The notes beneath the pieces were generated by a model. That model saw nothing but the letters and a program-made list of their open reading frames with translations. It ran no database searches and was not told the origin of the DNA. From a bacterium SCSIO 12844 (GTDB taxonomy: Bacteria > Pseudomonadota > Gammaproteobacteria > Francisellales > Francisellaceae): a DNA stretch of 64,000 nt. Position 1 is the first letter of the stretch; each line of letters begins with the position of its first letter. Shown here in pieces: positions 29,041-39,900 of this stretch. The stretch covers positions 1,302,001 to 1,366,000 of the forward strand of contig CP073743.1 in the NCBI GenBank assembly GCA_024397935.1, in the 5' to 3' direction. Both the position numbers and the translations under genes were made by a program.

Positions 29041-29238
29041 ATGCCAAAGTTAAAATCAAATCGTGGCGCGATGAAGCGCTTTAAGAAAACAGGAAAAGGT
29101 GGATTTAAGCACCGTGCGGCTTATAGAAACCATATTTTAACGAAAATGACAACCAAGCGTAAACGTCATCTTCGTGGTATGGATATGATCGCAAGTGCAG
29201 ATAAAGCATCTTTAAAACAAATGATGCCGTTTGTATAA
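29041..29238 (+). CDS. rpmI: Ribosomal protein bL35
   Basis: 65-aa basic 50S protein. [20 protein letters not shown] and [16 protein letters not shown] are standard for bL35. It lies between infC and rplT in the conserved thrS-infC-rpmI-rplT order, with 33- and 32-bp gaps. Confidence 0.97.
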   Translation: MPKLKSNRGAMKRFKKTGKGGFKHRAAYRNHILTKMTTKRKRHLRGMDMIASADKASLKQMMPFV

Positions 29239-29270
29239 TAATTGTTTAATCTTAAAGTGGAGTCGTAACT

Positions 29271-29633
29271 ATGCCAAGAGTAAAAAGAGGCGTCCAAGCA
29301 CGTCGTCGTCATAAGAAGGTCTTAAAACAGGCCAAAGGTTATTATGGTGCTCGTTCACGCGTCTATCGTGTAGCGAAACAGGCTGTAATTAAAGCAGGTC
29401 AATATGCTTATCGTGACCGTAAGCAAAGAAAACGTCAATTCCGTTCATTGTGGATTGTGCGTATTAATGCTGCAGTTCGTCAGTACGATATGAGCTATAG
29501 TAACTTTATTAATGGCCTTAAAAAAGCAAATATTGATCTTGATCGTAAAGTATTAGCTGATATGGCTGTTCATAATAAAGCTGATTTTGAACAATTAGTT
29601 GAGCAAGCTAAAACTGCTTTAGCATCAGCTTAA
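29271..29633 (+). CDS. rplT: Ribosomal protein bL20
   Basis: 120-aa 50S assembly protein. [20 protein letters not shown] and [21 protein letters not shown] are diagnostic. In E. coli L20 represses rpmI-rplT by binding the leader mRNA; a similar fold was not looked for exhaustively here. pheS/pheT, which often follow rplT, are absent; a terminator and then the lipoprotein array come next. Confidence 0.97.
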   Translation: MPRVKRGVQARRRHKKVLKQAKGYYGARSRVYRVAKQAVIKAGQYAYRDRKQRKRQFRSLWIVRINAAVRQYDMSYSNFINGLKKANIDLDRKVLADMAVHNKADFEQLVEQAKTALASA

Positions 29634-29698
29634 TTGTGTTAATCTAAAATATAGGAATGTGATTTATCTCACGTTTTTATACCTACATATTCTATGTC

Positions 29699-29726
29699 AA
29701 AGCGCTTAATTACAGCGCTTTTTTTA
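29699..29726 (+). terminator. Rho-independent terminator of rplT operon
   Basis: AAAGCGCT (29699-29706) and AGCGCTTT (29714-29721) form a perfect 8-bp stem with a 7-nt loop, running into a T-tract to 29725. It is about 65 bp past the rplT stop. Confidence 0.88.
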
Positions 29727-29767
29727 TATCTATTCAATATATTTGATTATTAATTGATCATTTTTTG

Positions 29768-29796
29768 TTGACTTCAATTTTGCAATTTGATAATAT
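29768..29796 (+). promoter_or_regulatory. Strong promoter of the first lipoprotein gene
   Basis: TTGACT (29768-29773), 17-bp spacer, TATAAT-like TAATAT (29791-29796). The leader to the ATG at 29888 would be about 85 nt. Confidence 0.65.
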
Positions 29797-29887
29797 CGCC
29801 TGAAATAAAAAAAATAAAATTTTAATAAAAATAATAAATAAAGTTATAAAAATTAAGAAATAATCACAAGGTGAGGTTGTAATACTA

Positions 29888-32458
29888 ATGGCAAAGTTAA
29901 CTAAGTTACATAAGATAGTTGTATTAAGTTTAGTTTCATTTGCATTATATGGTTGTAATAGTGATGAGGTATCTTCTTCAGATGATTCAGAAAAATCTAG
30001 TAATAATACAGTTTATACACTTACTGATAGCCATAGTACTAATACAGCAGTCATTGCTTCACCTTATGAAATTAATGTTAATTTAGAATCTGAGAGTGAT
30101 AATTTTCAAGTAGGTGTTCAATCAACAGGTGAAGCACAAGCAAGCAATATTCAACTGAACTTTTCTGACCCACAGAATACTAGTTGTTTTAATGTAAGCT
30201 ATTCGGATGTTTGTGATAAGCTTGATATGCATTCAACATGTCAGATTACATTAGTACCAAATAATGATGCATATCAGATAGATAATCAAAGCGTTGAATA
30301 TTATATTACAGCAACGCTTGATGGTAGTTTAACACCGCTTGAGCCTGAAAATTTAAATGTAAAGTCCCTAACGACTAAACCAAATGCATTTTTAGGTAGT
30401 GGTGGTCATACACAATTAACTATTTATAACAATACTGGGGTTGATGTTGACTTAACAGACTATCAATTTAAATCAAATGATGACCAATTAATGGTTCAGT
30501 TACCCGCAGCATTAGATGCCGCTATAAAAAATGATGTATTACCAAATGGTAAGCATTCTGTTGTTGATGTTCAAGCGAGTACTAACCATACAACTTATCG
30601 CTCCCAAGTTGTTATGGTTAACTCTAGTGGCATCGATGCTGCAACTTCTAAGGTAACAGTTATCCGTCCAATTGTGGAAATACTTTCACAAAGAATCTCA
30701 CTGCATTCGCTTGAAGATAAAACAATAAAAGTTAAAAACTTATCACCTGTGGAAGCTGAAGGAGTTATCATTTCACTACCTGATTTAGAGGGTGTAAAAG
30801 TAATTAATAATCAATGTCAATTAGAAGAGCAAGATTCATTTAATTTAAAACCTTATGGCGATTGCTCAATTACTTTTAGAGCGCTTGTTCGCCCTCAAGA
30901 TTCAGGTGAAATAACAATTAGTAAAGATATAAATGCTAACTTCTCTACACCAAAATCTTCAGTTGCAATTAGTGCTTATACACCTGCAAAATTGGCTGTT
31001 TCTGTTTTTCCAAAAGAGTTTACAATTTCAAGTTATGCAAATAAAGAAGTAATAGTAACAGTAGTTAACAATAGTGATTTAGAAATTAGTGATTTAAATT
31101 CAAAACTATCTGCATTGACACATAAATTTATTATTAACCCTAAAAAGACTACATGCCAAAAAACTACAGTATTAGGTAGTGAAGCGTCTAATAATTCTTG
31201 TGTTTATGTTTATGTTTATGTTTATGTTTATGTTTATGAGTATGAATCAGGAAAAATTGAAGAGCCGTCTCATCCAAATGTTAGAGTGACAATCACTGGA
31301 AAAAATGCCTTACCGCAAGTAAAACGATTAAAGATAAATAATTATCCTGAATATTATTCAATACCTCAAAATGCTTCAAGAGTTCATGATGGTTTAGCAG
31401 ATAATGTTACATATACAACTTCTGTTGACTCAAAAGGTGTTATATATGCTGGAACAACCGGTGGTTTATCAATTTCGAAAGATGGTGGAAAGACTTTTAT
31501 ATATAAAACAACTGCTGATGGCTTGGCTGGAAATAAGGTTAGTAGCATATTTATCGATTCAGATGATACGCTTTATGTTGGAACAAACATGGGGTTATCT
31601 ATTTCAGAAGATGGTGCAGAAACATTTACAAATAGAACAGAAGCTAATGGTCTAGGTCATGATGATGTTGAAAGTGTTTTTGTTGGCTTAGATGGTACGA
31701 TTTATGCTGGAACATTTCATGGTTTATCTATATCAGAAGATGGTGGGCAAACTTTTGAAAATAAATCACAGTCTAGTGGTTTAGGAGATGACGCAGTTAA
31801 TGGTGTTTTTGTTGATTCGGATAATAATATTTATGTTGCAACTCTTGGTGGCTTATCTATATCAAAAAATGGTGGAAAATGTTTTGTCAATAAAAGATTA
31901 GTTAATAGCCATGACTACGGTTTTGACAATTTAATGTATAGTGTATTTGTTGATTCAAATGGAATTATTTATGCAGGATCTAATGAAAATGGCTTGTATA
32001 TATCAACAGACGGTGGTGATACCTTTTTCAATAAAAATAAACAAAATACAAATGGCTTAGGTGATAATACTATATATAGTATTTTTGTAGACTCGGATGA
32101 TGAACTTTATGTTGGAACTTCTGAGGCAGGTTTATCAATTTCAACCAATGGTGGTGACTCTTTTACAAAAATAACGACAGAGAATACTGAAGGTGGTTTA
32201 GGTAGTGATCTAGTTTATAATGTCTTTGTTGATGCAAGTAGTAATATTTATGCAGGAAACTATGGAGGTTTATCTATATCTGAAGATGATGGTAAGCATT
32301 TTACAAATATAAGAGAAGCTGAAAGTTTGGCTGGGAATTCAGTTCATAGTGTTGCTACTGATTCAAAAGATACAATCTATGTTGGAACTTACAGTGGTTT
32401 ATCGACGAGATATGGTGTCATTATTCCAAAATCTATTCAAGATGTATTTCATAGTTAG
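29888..32458 (+). CDS. Modular lipoprotein with beta-propeller, paralogue 1
   Basis: 856-aa exported lipoprotein, not recognised as a named gene. The signal peptide ends in the lipobox LYGC, giving Cys about residue 23. Residues about 40-270 form an N-terminal domain shared with the two following genes, then one or two Ig-like segments, then an in-frame VY dipeptide repeat at about 440-451. From about 510 to 850 come some eight repeats of 42-48 residues with the pattern GLSIS-DGG-TF and SVFVDS-IYAGT. This pattern resembles the two-component-regulator-type propeller (Reg_prop) or BNR-like blades, so a beta-propeller is likely. It lacks the seven Ig-like repeats of its neighbours. A surface or periplasmic binding or adhesion role is inference. 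Confidence 0.8.
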   Translation: MAKLTKLHKIVVLSLVSFALYGCNSDEVSSSDDSEKSSNNTVYTLTDSHSTNTAVIASPYEINVNLESESDNFQVGVQSTGEAQASNIQLNFSDPQNTSCFNVSYSDVCDKLDMHSTCQITLVPNNDAYQIDNQSVEYYITATLDGSLTPLEPENLNVKSLTTKPNAFLGSGGHTQLTIYNNTGVDVDLTDYQFKSNDDQLMVQLPAALDAAIKNDVLPNGKHSVVDVQASTNHTTYRSQVVMVNSSGIDAATSKVTVIRPIVEILSQRISLHSLEDKTIKVKNLSPVEAEGVIISLPDLEGVKVINNQCQLEEQDSFNLKPYGDCSITFRALVRPQDSGEITISKDINANFSTPKSSVAISAYTPAKLAVSVFPKEFTISSYANKEVIVTVVNNSDLEISDLNSKLSALTHKFIINPKKTTCQKTTVLGSEASNNSCVYVYVYVYVYVYEYESGKIEEPSHPNVRVTITGKNALPQVKRLKINNYPEYYSIPQNASRVHDGLADNVTYTTSVDSKGVIYAGTTGGLSISKDGGKTFIYKTTADGLAGNKVSSIFIDSDDTLYVGTNMGLSISEDGAETFTNRTEANGLGHDDVESVFVGLDGTIYAGTFHGLSISEDGGQTFENKSQSSGLGDDAVNGVFVDSDNNIYVATLGGLSISKNGGKCFVNKRLVNSHDYGFDNLMYSVFVDSNGIIYAGSNENGLYISTDGGDTFFNKNKQNTNGLGDNTIYSIFVDSDDELYVGTSEAGLSISTNGGDSFTKITTENTEGGLGSDLVYNVFVDASSNIYAGNYGGLSISEDDGKHFTNIREAESLAGNSVHSVATDSKDTIYVGTYSGLSTRYGVIIPKSIQDVFHS
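31202..31237 (+). repeat. (GTTTAT)6 in-frame hexanucleotide repeat
   Basis: Six perfect tandem copies of GTTTAT encode six Val-Tyr pairs inside the first lipoprotein. Because the unit is 6 bp, slippage would change length without breaking the frame. Confidence 0.95.
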
Positions 32459-32514
32459 TATATAAGTTAATTAAGCATTAAAAATTAAATTAATAAGCAT
32501 GAGGTTCGGTTGCA

Positions 32515-35500
32515 ATGAATAATTTTAAATCAACTAATTTACACAAGTTAATCATATTAAGTTTAGTATCATTTACACTATATGGTTGTAAAAGTGAAAT
32601 ACCATCATCTTCTGATAATTCAGATCAACCAGCAAATCAAACAGTTTATAATCTAATGGATAGTCATAGTTCAGATACAGCCGTGATTGCTTCACCTTAT
32701 GAAGTTGATGTTAATTTAGAATCTGAAACAAGTAATTTGCAAGTAGGTGTAGAACCAACAGCAGAAGCTCAAGCAAGTAATATTCAATTACATTTTTTAG
32801 ATCCACAAAATACGAATCGTTTTAATACGACTTACTCAGATGCTTGTAATAGCCTTGATACAAGTTCAAGCTGCCAAATTACACTAGTGCCTAATAATAA
32901 TGCTCAATTAATTGATAACCAAACGGTAGGTTATTATATAACGGGTAATATTAATGGTAGTCTAACTCGTCTAAAACCAGAGTATTTTATTGTTAAGTCA
33001 TTAACCACCGAGCCAAATGCATTTATAGGTAGTGGTGGGCAGAGCCAGTTAACTATTTATAATAATACAGGTGTTGATGTTGATTTAAGTGGCTATCAGT
33101 TTAAATCAGATGATACTCAGTTAAGTGCTCAATTATCAGAAGCACTACAGACTGGAGATAGTTATGTTTTAGCTAATAACAAAAAGTTTATCGTTAATGT
33201 CAGTGCAACTGATGATCATACAAATAGCCGTTCAGCCGTATTAATGGTAAATTCAGCGGGTATTAATGCGGTTGATTCAACGATAAATATTATCAGGCCT
33301 TCGGTTAATCTTTCACCGAATCAACTAACCCTGTGGCCGAATCAAATACGTACAATTACAATTGAAAATAATACGCCAGCTTTAGCAAAAGTATCTGATA
33401 TTAGTTTATCAAATATAGATGGTGTAAGCTTAGATACGAGTAATTGTGATGATGGTATTATAGGATTTTCAAGTTGTAAAGTTACATTAACATCGAAGAA
33501 AAAAATAGCAACGAAAGAAGTTGATTTAATCGTTACAGGCGAAAACTTTGATACACAACAAGCAAGTGTTTATACAGAGTTACCTAATCCAAGTATTAAA
33601 CCTGTCAATGTTGATATGACGCCAAATCAATTAACCTTATTACCGAATCATAATAATACAATAACAATTAGTAATCATTCAGCAACACAATCAGCGTATG
33701 TAAAAGAAATAGATTTACCAGGCTTAACTGATGCTGAAGTTACAAGTAATACTTGTGGTAATACAATTAGTGCATTAGACAGTTGTCAAATTAGTTTTTC
33801 AGTTGATCATAATGTAGCGAAGCAACGAGCATATTTATCAATTTCAGGTAAAAACTTTTTACCACAAGAATCACAAATAACAACAATTTCAACGCCAAGA
33901 GCTAAAAAAGCGACACAAGTAGAAATAACGCCAAGTCAATTAACCTTAATTCCAAATCATACCCAGAAGTTAACAGTTAAAAACTTAACATCTAATAAGG
34001 CTTATCTTAAAGAGATAGATTTACCAAGTTTATCAGATGTTTTAATTACAAATAACTGTTCAGATGTTGACTATCTTACAAGTAAAGGTAGTTGTGAGAT
34101 TATATTTCAGTCAGGTAAGCAAATAGGTTCATCAAGTAATACAGTTAGTGTCTATGGTAAAAACTTTTTATCAAAAGAAGCGCATATAACAGCAAAGAGT
34201 CCTCATCTGCCAGGTAAGCCAACGAGTATCGATTTAATTCCTAATCAAATTACCTTATTACCAAATCAAAGTAAAAGTATAGTGATTAATAACCAAAGTA
34301 GAGTGGCAACTAAAGGCTTAGCGATTAACATACCAACATTAGATGGCGTAACGGTTACCAATAATACTTGTGGTGATGAATTATTAGGTGAAACAAGTTG
34401 TATGATTGAATTTAAAGCAAATAGTGATGTCGTCTCAAAACAGAGTGATTCCTTATTAGTAACAGGTAATAACTTTTTATCTAAGCAAGCACAAATAGAT
34501 ACGAATAATCCTAAGATACAATTAAAGAAATTGACACGAGTAGAAATAACACCGAGTCAGTTAGTTTTATTGCCAAGTCAAACAAGAGAAATGACCATTA
34601 GTAATATGACAGCTACGACAGCGGATATTAAAGAATTAGATATCCCTGATTTATCGGGTGTTACTATAACCAATAATTGTGGTAGTGAGATTGCGGGTTT
34701 AAGTAGTTGTACCATTGAATATAAAGCAGCTAAAAAGCTACCCTTATCAGAGCATGGTAATGTTCTTATTTATGGAAAAAACTTTTTATCTGAAAAAGCA
34801 CAAGTAATAGCTAAAGCAGTTAACCCACCGGTTATACCAACGAGTGTTGAGCTAAATACAAATCAAGTAACGCTATTGCCAGGAGAAAGTAAGAAGATTG
34901 TAGTTACAAACCGCACAAGAGTAAAAACACAAGGTTTAACAGTAACGATATCAGAGTTAGATGGTGTTAGTATTAATAATGGTTGTAAAGGAGAAGTACT
35001 AGCGAAATCAGAGTCTTGTATTATTCAATTAGAAGCAAATAAGAAATTTCCAACACAACAGGCAACTTTACAAGTCAATGGTGATAATTTTTTGGCACAT
35101 AATGTAGAAGTAAATACCAAGATGCTCAATCCATCATTTAAGCCAACAAGTATTGAAGTTAGTCCAAGTCAATTGGTTTTATTACCAAATCAGACTAAAA
35201 CAATAACAGTAACAAACCGTACACCCATTCAAGCACAGCTTAAAGAGATAGTATTACCAAGTATAGAGGGTGTTACTATAACAAATAACTGTAGTGATGA
35301 AATAAATGGCAAGAGTGGTTGTAGTATTATTTTCCAAGCGGGTGCTAATGTAAATGCGCATAAAGATAAGTTAATTGTAGAAGGAAACAATTTCCTATCT
35401 CAAACTTCAGAGTTATTAACTCATAGTAATACGATTCAAAAAGGTATCAATATTAGTTTGTCAAAACATGAGTTTGTTACAGCCAGTAATATGGACAAGC

Positions 35501-36819
35501 AAATAACAGTTACAGTAACTAATAATAGTAATGTATCATTAAAGGACTTAAAATTAATCCAAACACCAAATGATAACCCTAAAAACCCAGGTAATCCAAT
35601 ATTAACAATTAATACAAATCATACACATGATCGGCATCAATGTATTAATAAAACTTATTTATCACCAGGTAAGTCATGTGAATATATACTAGACTATTCA
35701 CCGAATGTTGTTAGTTCTGCTTATTATTTAAATGTTGAATTATCTGTTCAATCAAGTTTATTGCTTTCAAATACTGAAGATTTAACCATAAATAATTATC
35801 CAACAAAGCAAATTTATGGAATTGGTCGTGGCAGGGTTACCAGTATATTTATTGATCAGTATAATAATATTTATAATGGATTTAATGGAAGTAATGGTGG
35901 TGGTTTTAATATTCTTTTTTCTAAAAACTCAGATGATTTGATTACAGATACTTTAGTCGCTGATACAATCATGAAAGGGCCACCACAAGTAAATGATCTT
36001 ATTGTTGATAAAAAGGGCAAAGTATATTTAGCGACTAATAGTGGCGTAATGATTTATGCATCAGATCCACTAGAAGATGGCCATTATTATTTATATTCTC
36101 AATTAACAACATCTAATGCGAATTCAATTTTTGTTGATCAAGCAGGTAACGTATATTTTGGCAATAGACAGGTATCAATATATAAACCTGATGATATGAG
36201 TGATAATCATTATAAACTATTAACAACATTGACGACTGATGATGGTTTAATCAGTAATAAAGTAGGAGGATTATTTGTTGATAAATTTAATAAGTTATAT
36301 GTTGGGACAAGTGGAAAAGCAAGTTCTACAGGTGGGTTTGCAATTTTTAAACCGGATGAAAATTCATTAAAAGGTTATACACTAATAAAACAAATACACT
36401 CTTCACTTGTCCATGATATTTTTGTTAATAGTGATGGGAAAATTTACACTGCTACAGGTAGTGTTTATTCAGGTAGTCACTTAGGAGGAATTAAGATTTA
36501 TTATAATGAAAAAAATGATTTTCAATTGATTAAAACTATTGATGATAATGATGGTATTGCCGATCAATACGTTAATAGTATTTTTGTTGATAGATCAGGC
36601 AATATCTATGCTGGAACTCAAGATGGTTTATCAATTTATGATAAAAACTATACTTTACTTGAAACACTAACGGTGGAAACAACCAATAATGGCCTTGAAT
36701 CAAATGCCATTAACAGTGTATTTGTCAAAAATGGCAATATATATGTAGGCTGTGGTAATTTAGGTGCAGGCGGTGGCTATTATGGTAGCTTATCTATTTT
36801 CCCAAAGCCTAATTCATAG
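32515..36819 (+). CDS. Modular Ig-repeat/propeller lipoprotein, paralogue 2
   Basis: 1434-aa lipoprotein. Lipobox LYGC at the end of the signal peptide; shared N-terminal domain to about 260; then seven repeats of about 100 residues, each beginning like PSQLTLLPNQTKTITI, passing through TITNNC and a second Cys (SSCTIEF), and ending near GKNFLS. The two Cys lie roughly 8-13 residues apart in most repeats and probably form a disulfide, consistent with export. A C-terminal domain of about 340 residues has IFVD-GNIYAGT-GLSIY repeats, a likely propeller. Residues up to about 900 lie in a 2.63-kb block nearly identical to the next gene. Function is unknown; surface adhesion or sensing is a guess. 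Confidence 0.8.
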   Translation: MNNFKSTNLHKLIILSLVSFTLYGCKSEIPSSSDNSDQPANQTVYNLMDSHSSDTAVIASPYEVDVNLESETSNLQVGVEPTAEAQASNIQLHFLDPQNTNRFNTTYSDACNSLDTSSSCQITLVPNNNAQLIDNQTVGYYITGNINGSLTRLKPEYFIVKSLTTEPNAFIGSGGQSQLTIYNNTGVDVDLSGYQFKSDDTQLSAQLSEALQTGDSYVLANNKKFIVNVSATDDHTNSRSAVLMVNSAGINAVDSTINIIRPSVNLSPNQLTLWPNQIRTITIENNTPALAKVSDISLSNIDGVSLDTSNCDDGIIGFSSCKVTLTSKKKIATKEVDLIVTGENFDTQQASVYTELPNPSIKPVNVDMTPNQLTLLPNHNNTITISNHSATQSAYVKEIDLPGLTDAEVTSNTCGNTISALDSCQISFSVDHNVAKQRAYLSISGKNFLPQESQITTISTPRAKKATQVEITPSQLTLIPNHTQKLTVKNLTSNKAYLKEIDLPSLSDVLITNNCSDVDYLTSKGSCEIIFQSGKQIGSSSNTVSVYGKNFLSKEAHITAKSPHLPGKPTSIDLIPNQITLLPNQSKSIVINNQSRVATKGLAINIPTLDGVTVTNNTCGDELLGETSCMIEFKANSDVVSKQSDSLLVTGNNFLSKQAQIDTNNPKIQLKKLTRVEITPSQLVLLPSQTREMTISNMTATTADIKELDIPDLSGVTITNNCGSEIAGLSSCTIEYKAAKKLPLSEHGNVLIYGKNFLSEKAQVIAKAVNPPVIPTSVELNTNQVTLLPGESKKIVVTNRTRVKTQGLTVTISELDGVSINNGCKGEVLAKSESCIIQLEANKKFPTQQATLQVNGDNFLAHNVEVNTKMLNPSFKPTSIEVSPSQLVLLPNQTKTITVTNRTPIQAQLKEIVLPSIEGVTITNNCSDEINGKSGCSIIFQAGANVNAHKDKLIVEGNNFLSQTSELLTHSNTIQKGINISLSKHEFVTASNMDKQITVTVTNNSNVSLKDLKLIQTPNDNPKNPGNPILTINTNHTHDRHQCINKTYLSPGKSCEYILDYSPNVVSSAYYLNVELSVQSSLLLSNTEDLTINNYPTKQIYGIGRGRVTSIFIDQYNNIYNGFNGSNGGGFNILFSKNSDDLITDTLVADTIMKGPPQVNDLIVDKKGKVYLATNSGVMIYASDPLEDGHYYLYSQLTTSNANSIFVDQAGNVYFGNRQVSIYKPDDMSDNHYKLLTTLTTDDGLISNKVGGLFVDKFNKLYVGTSGKASSTGGFAIFKPDENSLKGYTLIKQIHSSLVHDIFVNSDGKIYTATGSVYSGSHLGGIKIYYNEKNDFQLIKTIDDNDGIADQYVNSIFVDRSGNIYAGTQDGLSIYDKNYTLLETLTVETTNNGLESNAINSVFVKNGNIYVGCGNLGAGGGYYGSLSIFPKPNS
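32579..35212 (+). repeat. 2.63-kb direct repeat, copy A
   Basis: Compared line by line with 37050-39683 at a constant offset of 4471 bp: six substitutions and no indels seen. It begins at the lipobox codons and ends inside the seventh Ig-like repeat, where the two genes abruptly diverge. Five of the six differences lie after 34640. Confidence 0.95.
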
Positions 36820-36894
36820 ACATTATTTATATTTATTTTATTATTTTACTTATTTTTTATTCGCTATTTTTGCATAGTTATATTTTTTGTTTGA

Positions 36895-36900
36895 TATAAT
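36895..36900 (+). promoter_or_regulatory. Possible -10 box of third lipoprotein gene
   Basis: A perfect TATAAT about 85 bp before the ATG, but the best -35 (TTGCAT, 36870-36875) is 19 bp away. The preceding 166-bp spacer is otherwise AT-rich and featureless. Confidence 0.35.
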
Positions 36901-36985
36901 CAATCTGTTTTAAATGAAATAAAAATAATAATTATAATTTTTTAAGATGTTTTTATATAAATAAAAAAGTGGGGATGCAACTGTA

Positions 36986-39900
36986 ATGTTAAGTAATAAT
37001 TTAGCTAAGTTATTTAAATATACAATAGTTAGTTTAATATCAATTACCTTATATGGTTGTAAAAGTGAAATACCATCATCTTCTGATAATTCAGATCAAC
37101 CAGCAAATCAAACAGTTTATAATCTAATGGATAGTCATAGTTCAGATACAGCCGTGATTGCTTCACCTTATGAAGTTGATGTTAATTTAGAATCTGAAAC
37201 AAGTAATTTGCAAGTAGGTGTAGAACCAACAGCAGAAGCTCAAGCAAGTAATATTCAATTACATTTTTTAGACCCACAAAATACGAATCGTTTTAATACG
37301 ACTTACTCAGATGCTTGTAATAGCCTTGATACAAGTTCAAGCTGCCAAATTACACTAGTGCCTAATAATAATGCTCAATTAATTGATAACCAAACGGTAG
37401 GTTATTATATAACGGGTAATATTAATGGTAGTCTAACTCGTCTAAAACCAGAGTATTTTATTGTTAAGTCATTAACCACCGAGCCAAATGCATTTATAGG
37501 TAGTGGTGGGCAGAGCCAGTTAACTATTTATAATAATACAGGTGTTGATGTTGATTTAAGTGGCTATCAGTTTAAATCAGATGATACTCAGTTAAGTGCT
37601 CAATTATCAGAAGCACTACAGACTGGAGATAGTTATGTTTTAGCTAATAACAAAAAGTTTATCGTTAATGTCAGTGCAACTGATGATCATACAAATAGCC
37701 GTTCAGCCGTATTAATGGTAAATTCAGCGGGTATTAATGCGGTTGATTCAACGATAAATATTATCAGGCCTTCGGTTAATCTTTCACCGAATCAACTAAC
37801 CCTGTGGCCGAATCAAATACGTACAATTACAATTGAAAATAATACGCCAGCTTTAGCAAAAGTATCTGATATTAGTTTATCAAATATAGATGGTGTAAGC
37901 TTAGATACGAGTAATTGTGATGATGGTATTATAGGATTTTCAAGTTGTAAAGTTACATTAACATCGAAGAAAAAAATAGCAACGAAAGAAGTTGATTTAA
38001 TCGTTACAGGCGAAAACTTTGATACACAACAAGCAAGTGTTTATACAGAGTTACCTAATCCAAGTATTAAACCTGTCAATGTTGATATGACGCCAAATCA
38101 ATTAACCTTATTACCGAATCATAATAATACAATAACAATTAGTAATCATTCAGCAACACAATCAGCGTATGTAAAAGAAATAGATTTACCAGGCTTAACT
38201 GATGCTGAAGTTACAAGTAATACTTGTGGTAATACAATTAGTGCATTAGACAGTTGTCAAATTAGTTTTTCAGTTGATCATAATGTAGCGAAGCAACGAG
38301 CATATTTATCAATTTCAGGTAAAAACTTTTTACCACAAGAATCACAAATAACAACAATTTCAACGCCAAGAGCTAAAAAAGCGACACAAGTAGAAATAAC
38401 GCCAAGTCAATTAACCTTAATTCCAAATCATACCCAGAAGTTAACAGTTAAAAACTTAACATCTAATAAGGCTTATCTTAAAGAGATAGATTTACCAAGT
38501 TTATCAGATGTTTTAATTACAAATAACTGTTCAGATGTTGACTATCTTACAAGTAAAGGTAGTTGTGAGATTATATTTCAGTCAGGTAAGCAAATAGGTT
38601 CATCAAGTAATACAGTTAGTGTCTATGGTAAAAACTTTTTATCAAAAGAAGCGCATATAACAGCAAAGAGTCCTCATCTGCCAGGTAAGCCAACGAGTAT
38701 CGATTTAATTCCTAATCAAATTACCTTATTACCAAATCAAAGTAAAAGTATAGTGATTAATAACCAAAGTAGAGTGGCAACTAAAGGCTTAGCGATTAAC
38801 ATACCAACATTAGATGGCGTAACGGTTACCAATAATACTTGTGGTGATGAATTATTAGGTGAAACAAGTTGTATGATTGAATTTAAAGCAAATAGTGATG
38901 TCGTCTCAAAACAGAGTGATTCCTTATTAGTAACAGGTAATAACTTTTTATCTAAGCAAGCACAAATAGATACGAATAATCCTAAGATACAATTAAAGAA
39001 ATTGACACGAGTAGAAATAACACCGAGTCAGTTAGTTTTATTGCCAAGTCAAACAAGAGAAATGACCATTAGTAATATGACAGCTACGACAGCGGATATT
39101 AAAGAATTAGATATCCTTGATTTATCGGGTGTTACTATAACCAATAATTGTGGTAGTGAGATTGCGGGTTTAAGTAGTTGTACCATTGAATATAAAGCAG
39201 CTAAAAAGCTACCCGTATCAGAGCATGGTAATGTTCTTATTTATGGAAAAAACTTTTTATCTGAAAAAGCACAAGTAATAGCTAAAGCAGTTAACCCACC
39301 GGTTATACCAACGAGTGTTGAGCTAAATACAAATCAAGTAATGCTATTGCCAGGAGAAAGTAAGAAGATTGTAGTTACAAACCGCACAAGAGTAAAAACA
39401 CAAGGTTTAACAGTAACGATACCAGAGTTAGATGGTGTTAGTATTAATAATGGTTGTAAAGGAGAAGTACTAGCGAAATCAGAGTCTTGTATTATTCAAT
39501 TAGAAGCAAATAAGAAATTTCCAACACAACAGGCAACTTTACAAGTCAATGGTGATAATTTTTTGGCACATAGTGTAGAAGTAAATACCAAGATGCTCAA
39601 TCCATCATTTAAGCCAACAAGTATTGAAGTTAGTCCAAGTCAATTGGTTTTATTACCAAATCAGACTAAAACAATAACAGTAATGAATCGTACACAAATA
39701 AAAGCAGATATTAAAGAGATTCAGTTACCTGATTTAACAGGTGTTAAAGTGACTCAAAATACATGTGCCAATGGTCATATTAATGGAAAGGGTAGTTGTA
39801 TCATTCAACTTCATGCAGGTAGAAGTGTAGAATCAGATAAAAGCCAGCTAGTTATCATTGGTAAAAATTTCTTATCTGAAAGCTCAAATATAGTAACGCA

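Noticed and set aside
29661-29690. Second hairpin (GTGA/TCAC) between rplT and its terminator
   Set aside because: Stem of only 4 bp; not stable enough to call beside the clear terminator at 29699.
31404-31655. 83-codon ORF on the same strand inside the first lipoprotein
   Set aside because: It is the shifted frame of the propeller repeats; the repeat DNA produces a long open frame by chance.
32579-39683. Long direct repeats as a mobile element or prophage
   Set aside because: No transposase, terminal inverted repeats or target duplication; the repeated DNA is coding sequence of paralogous lipoproteins.
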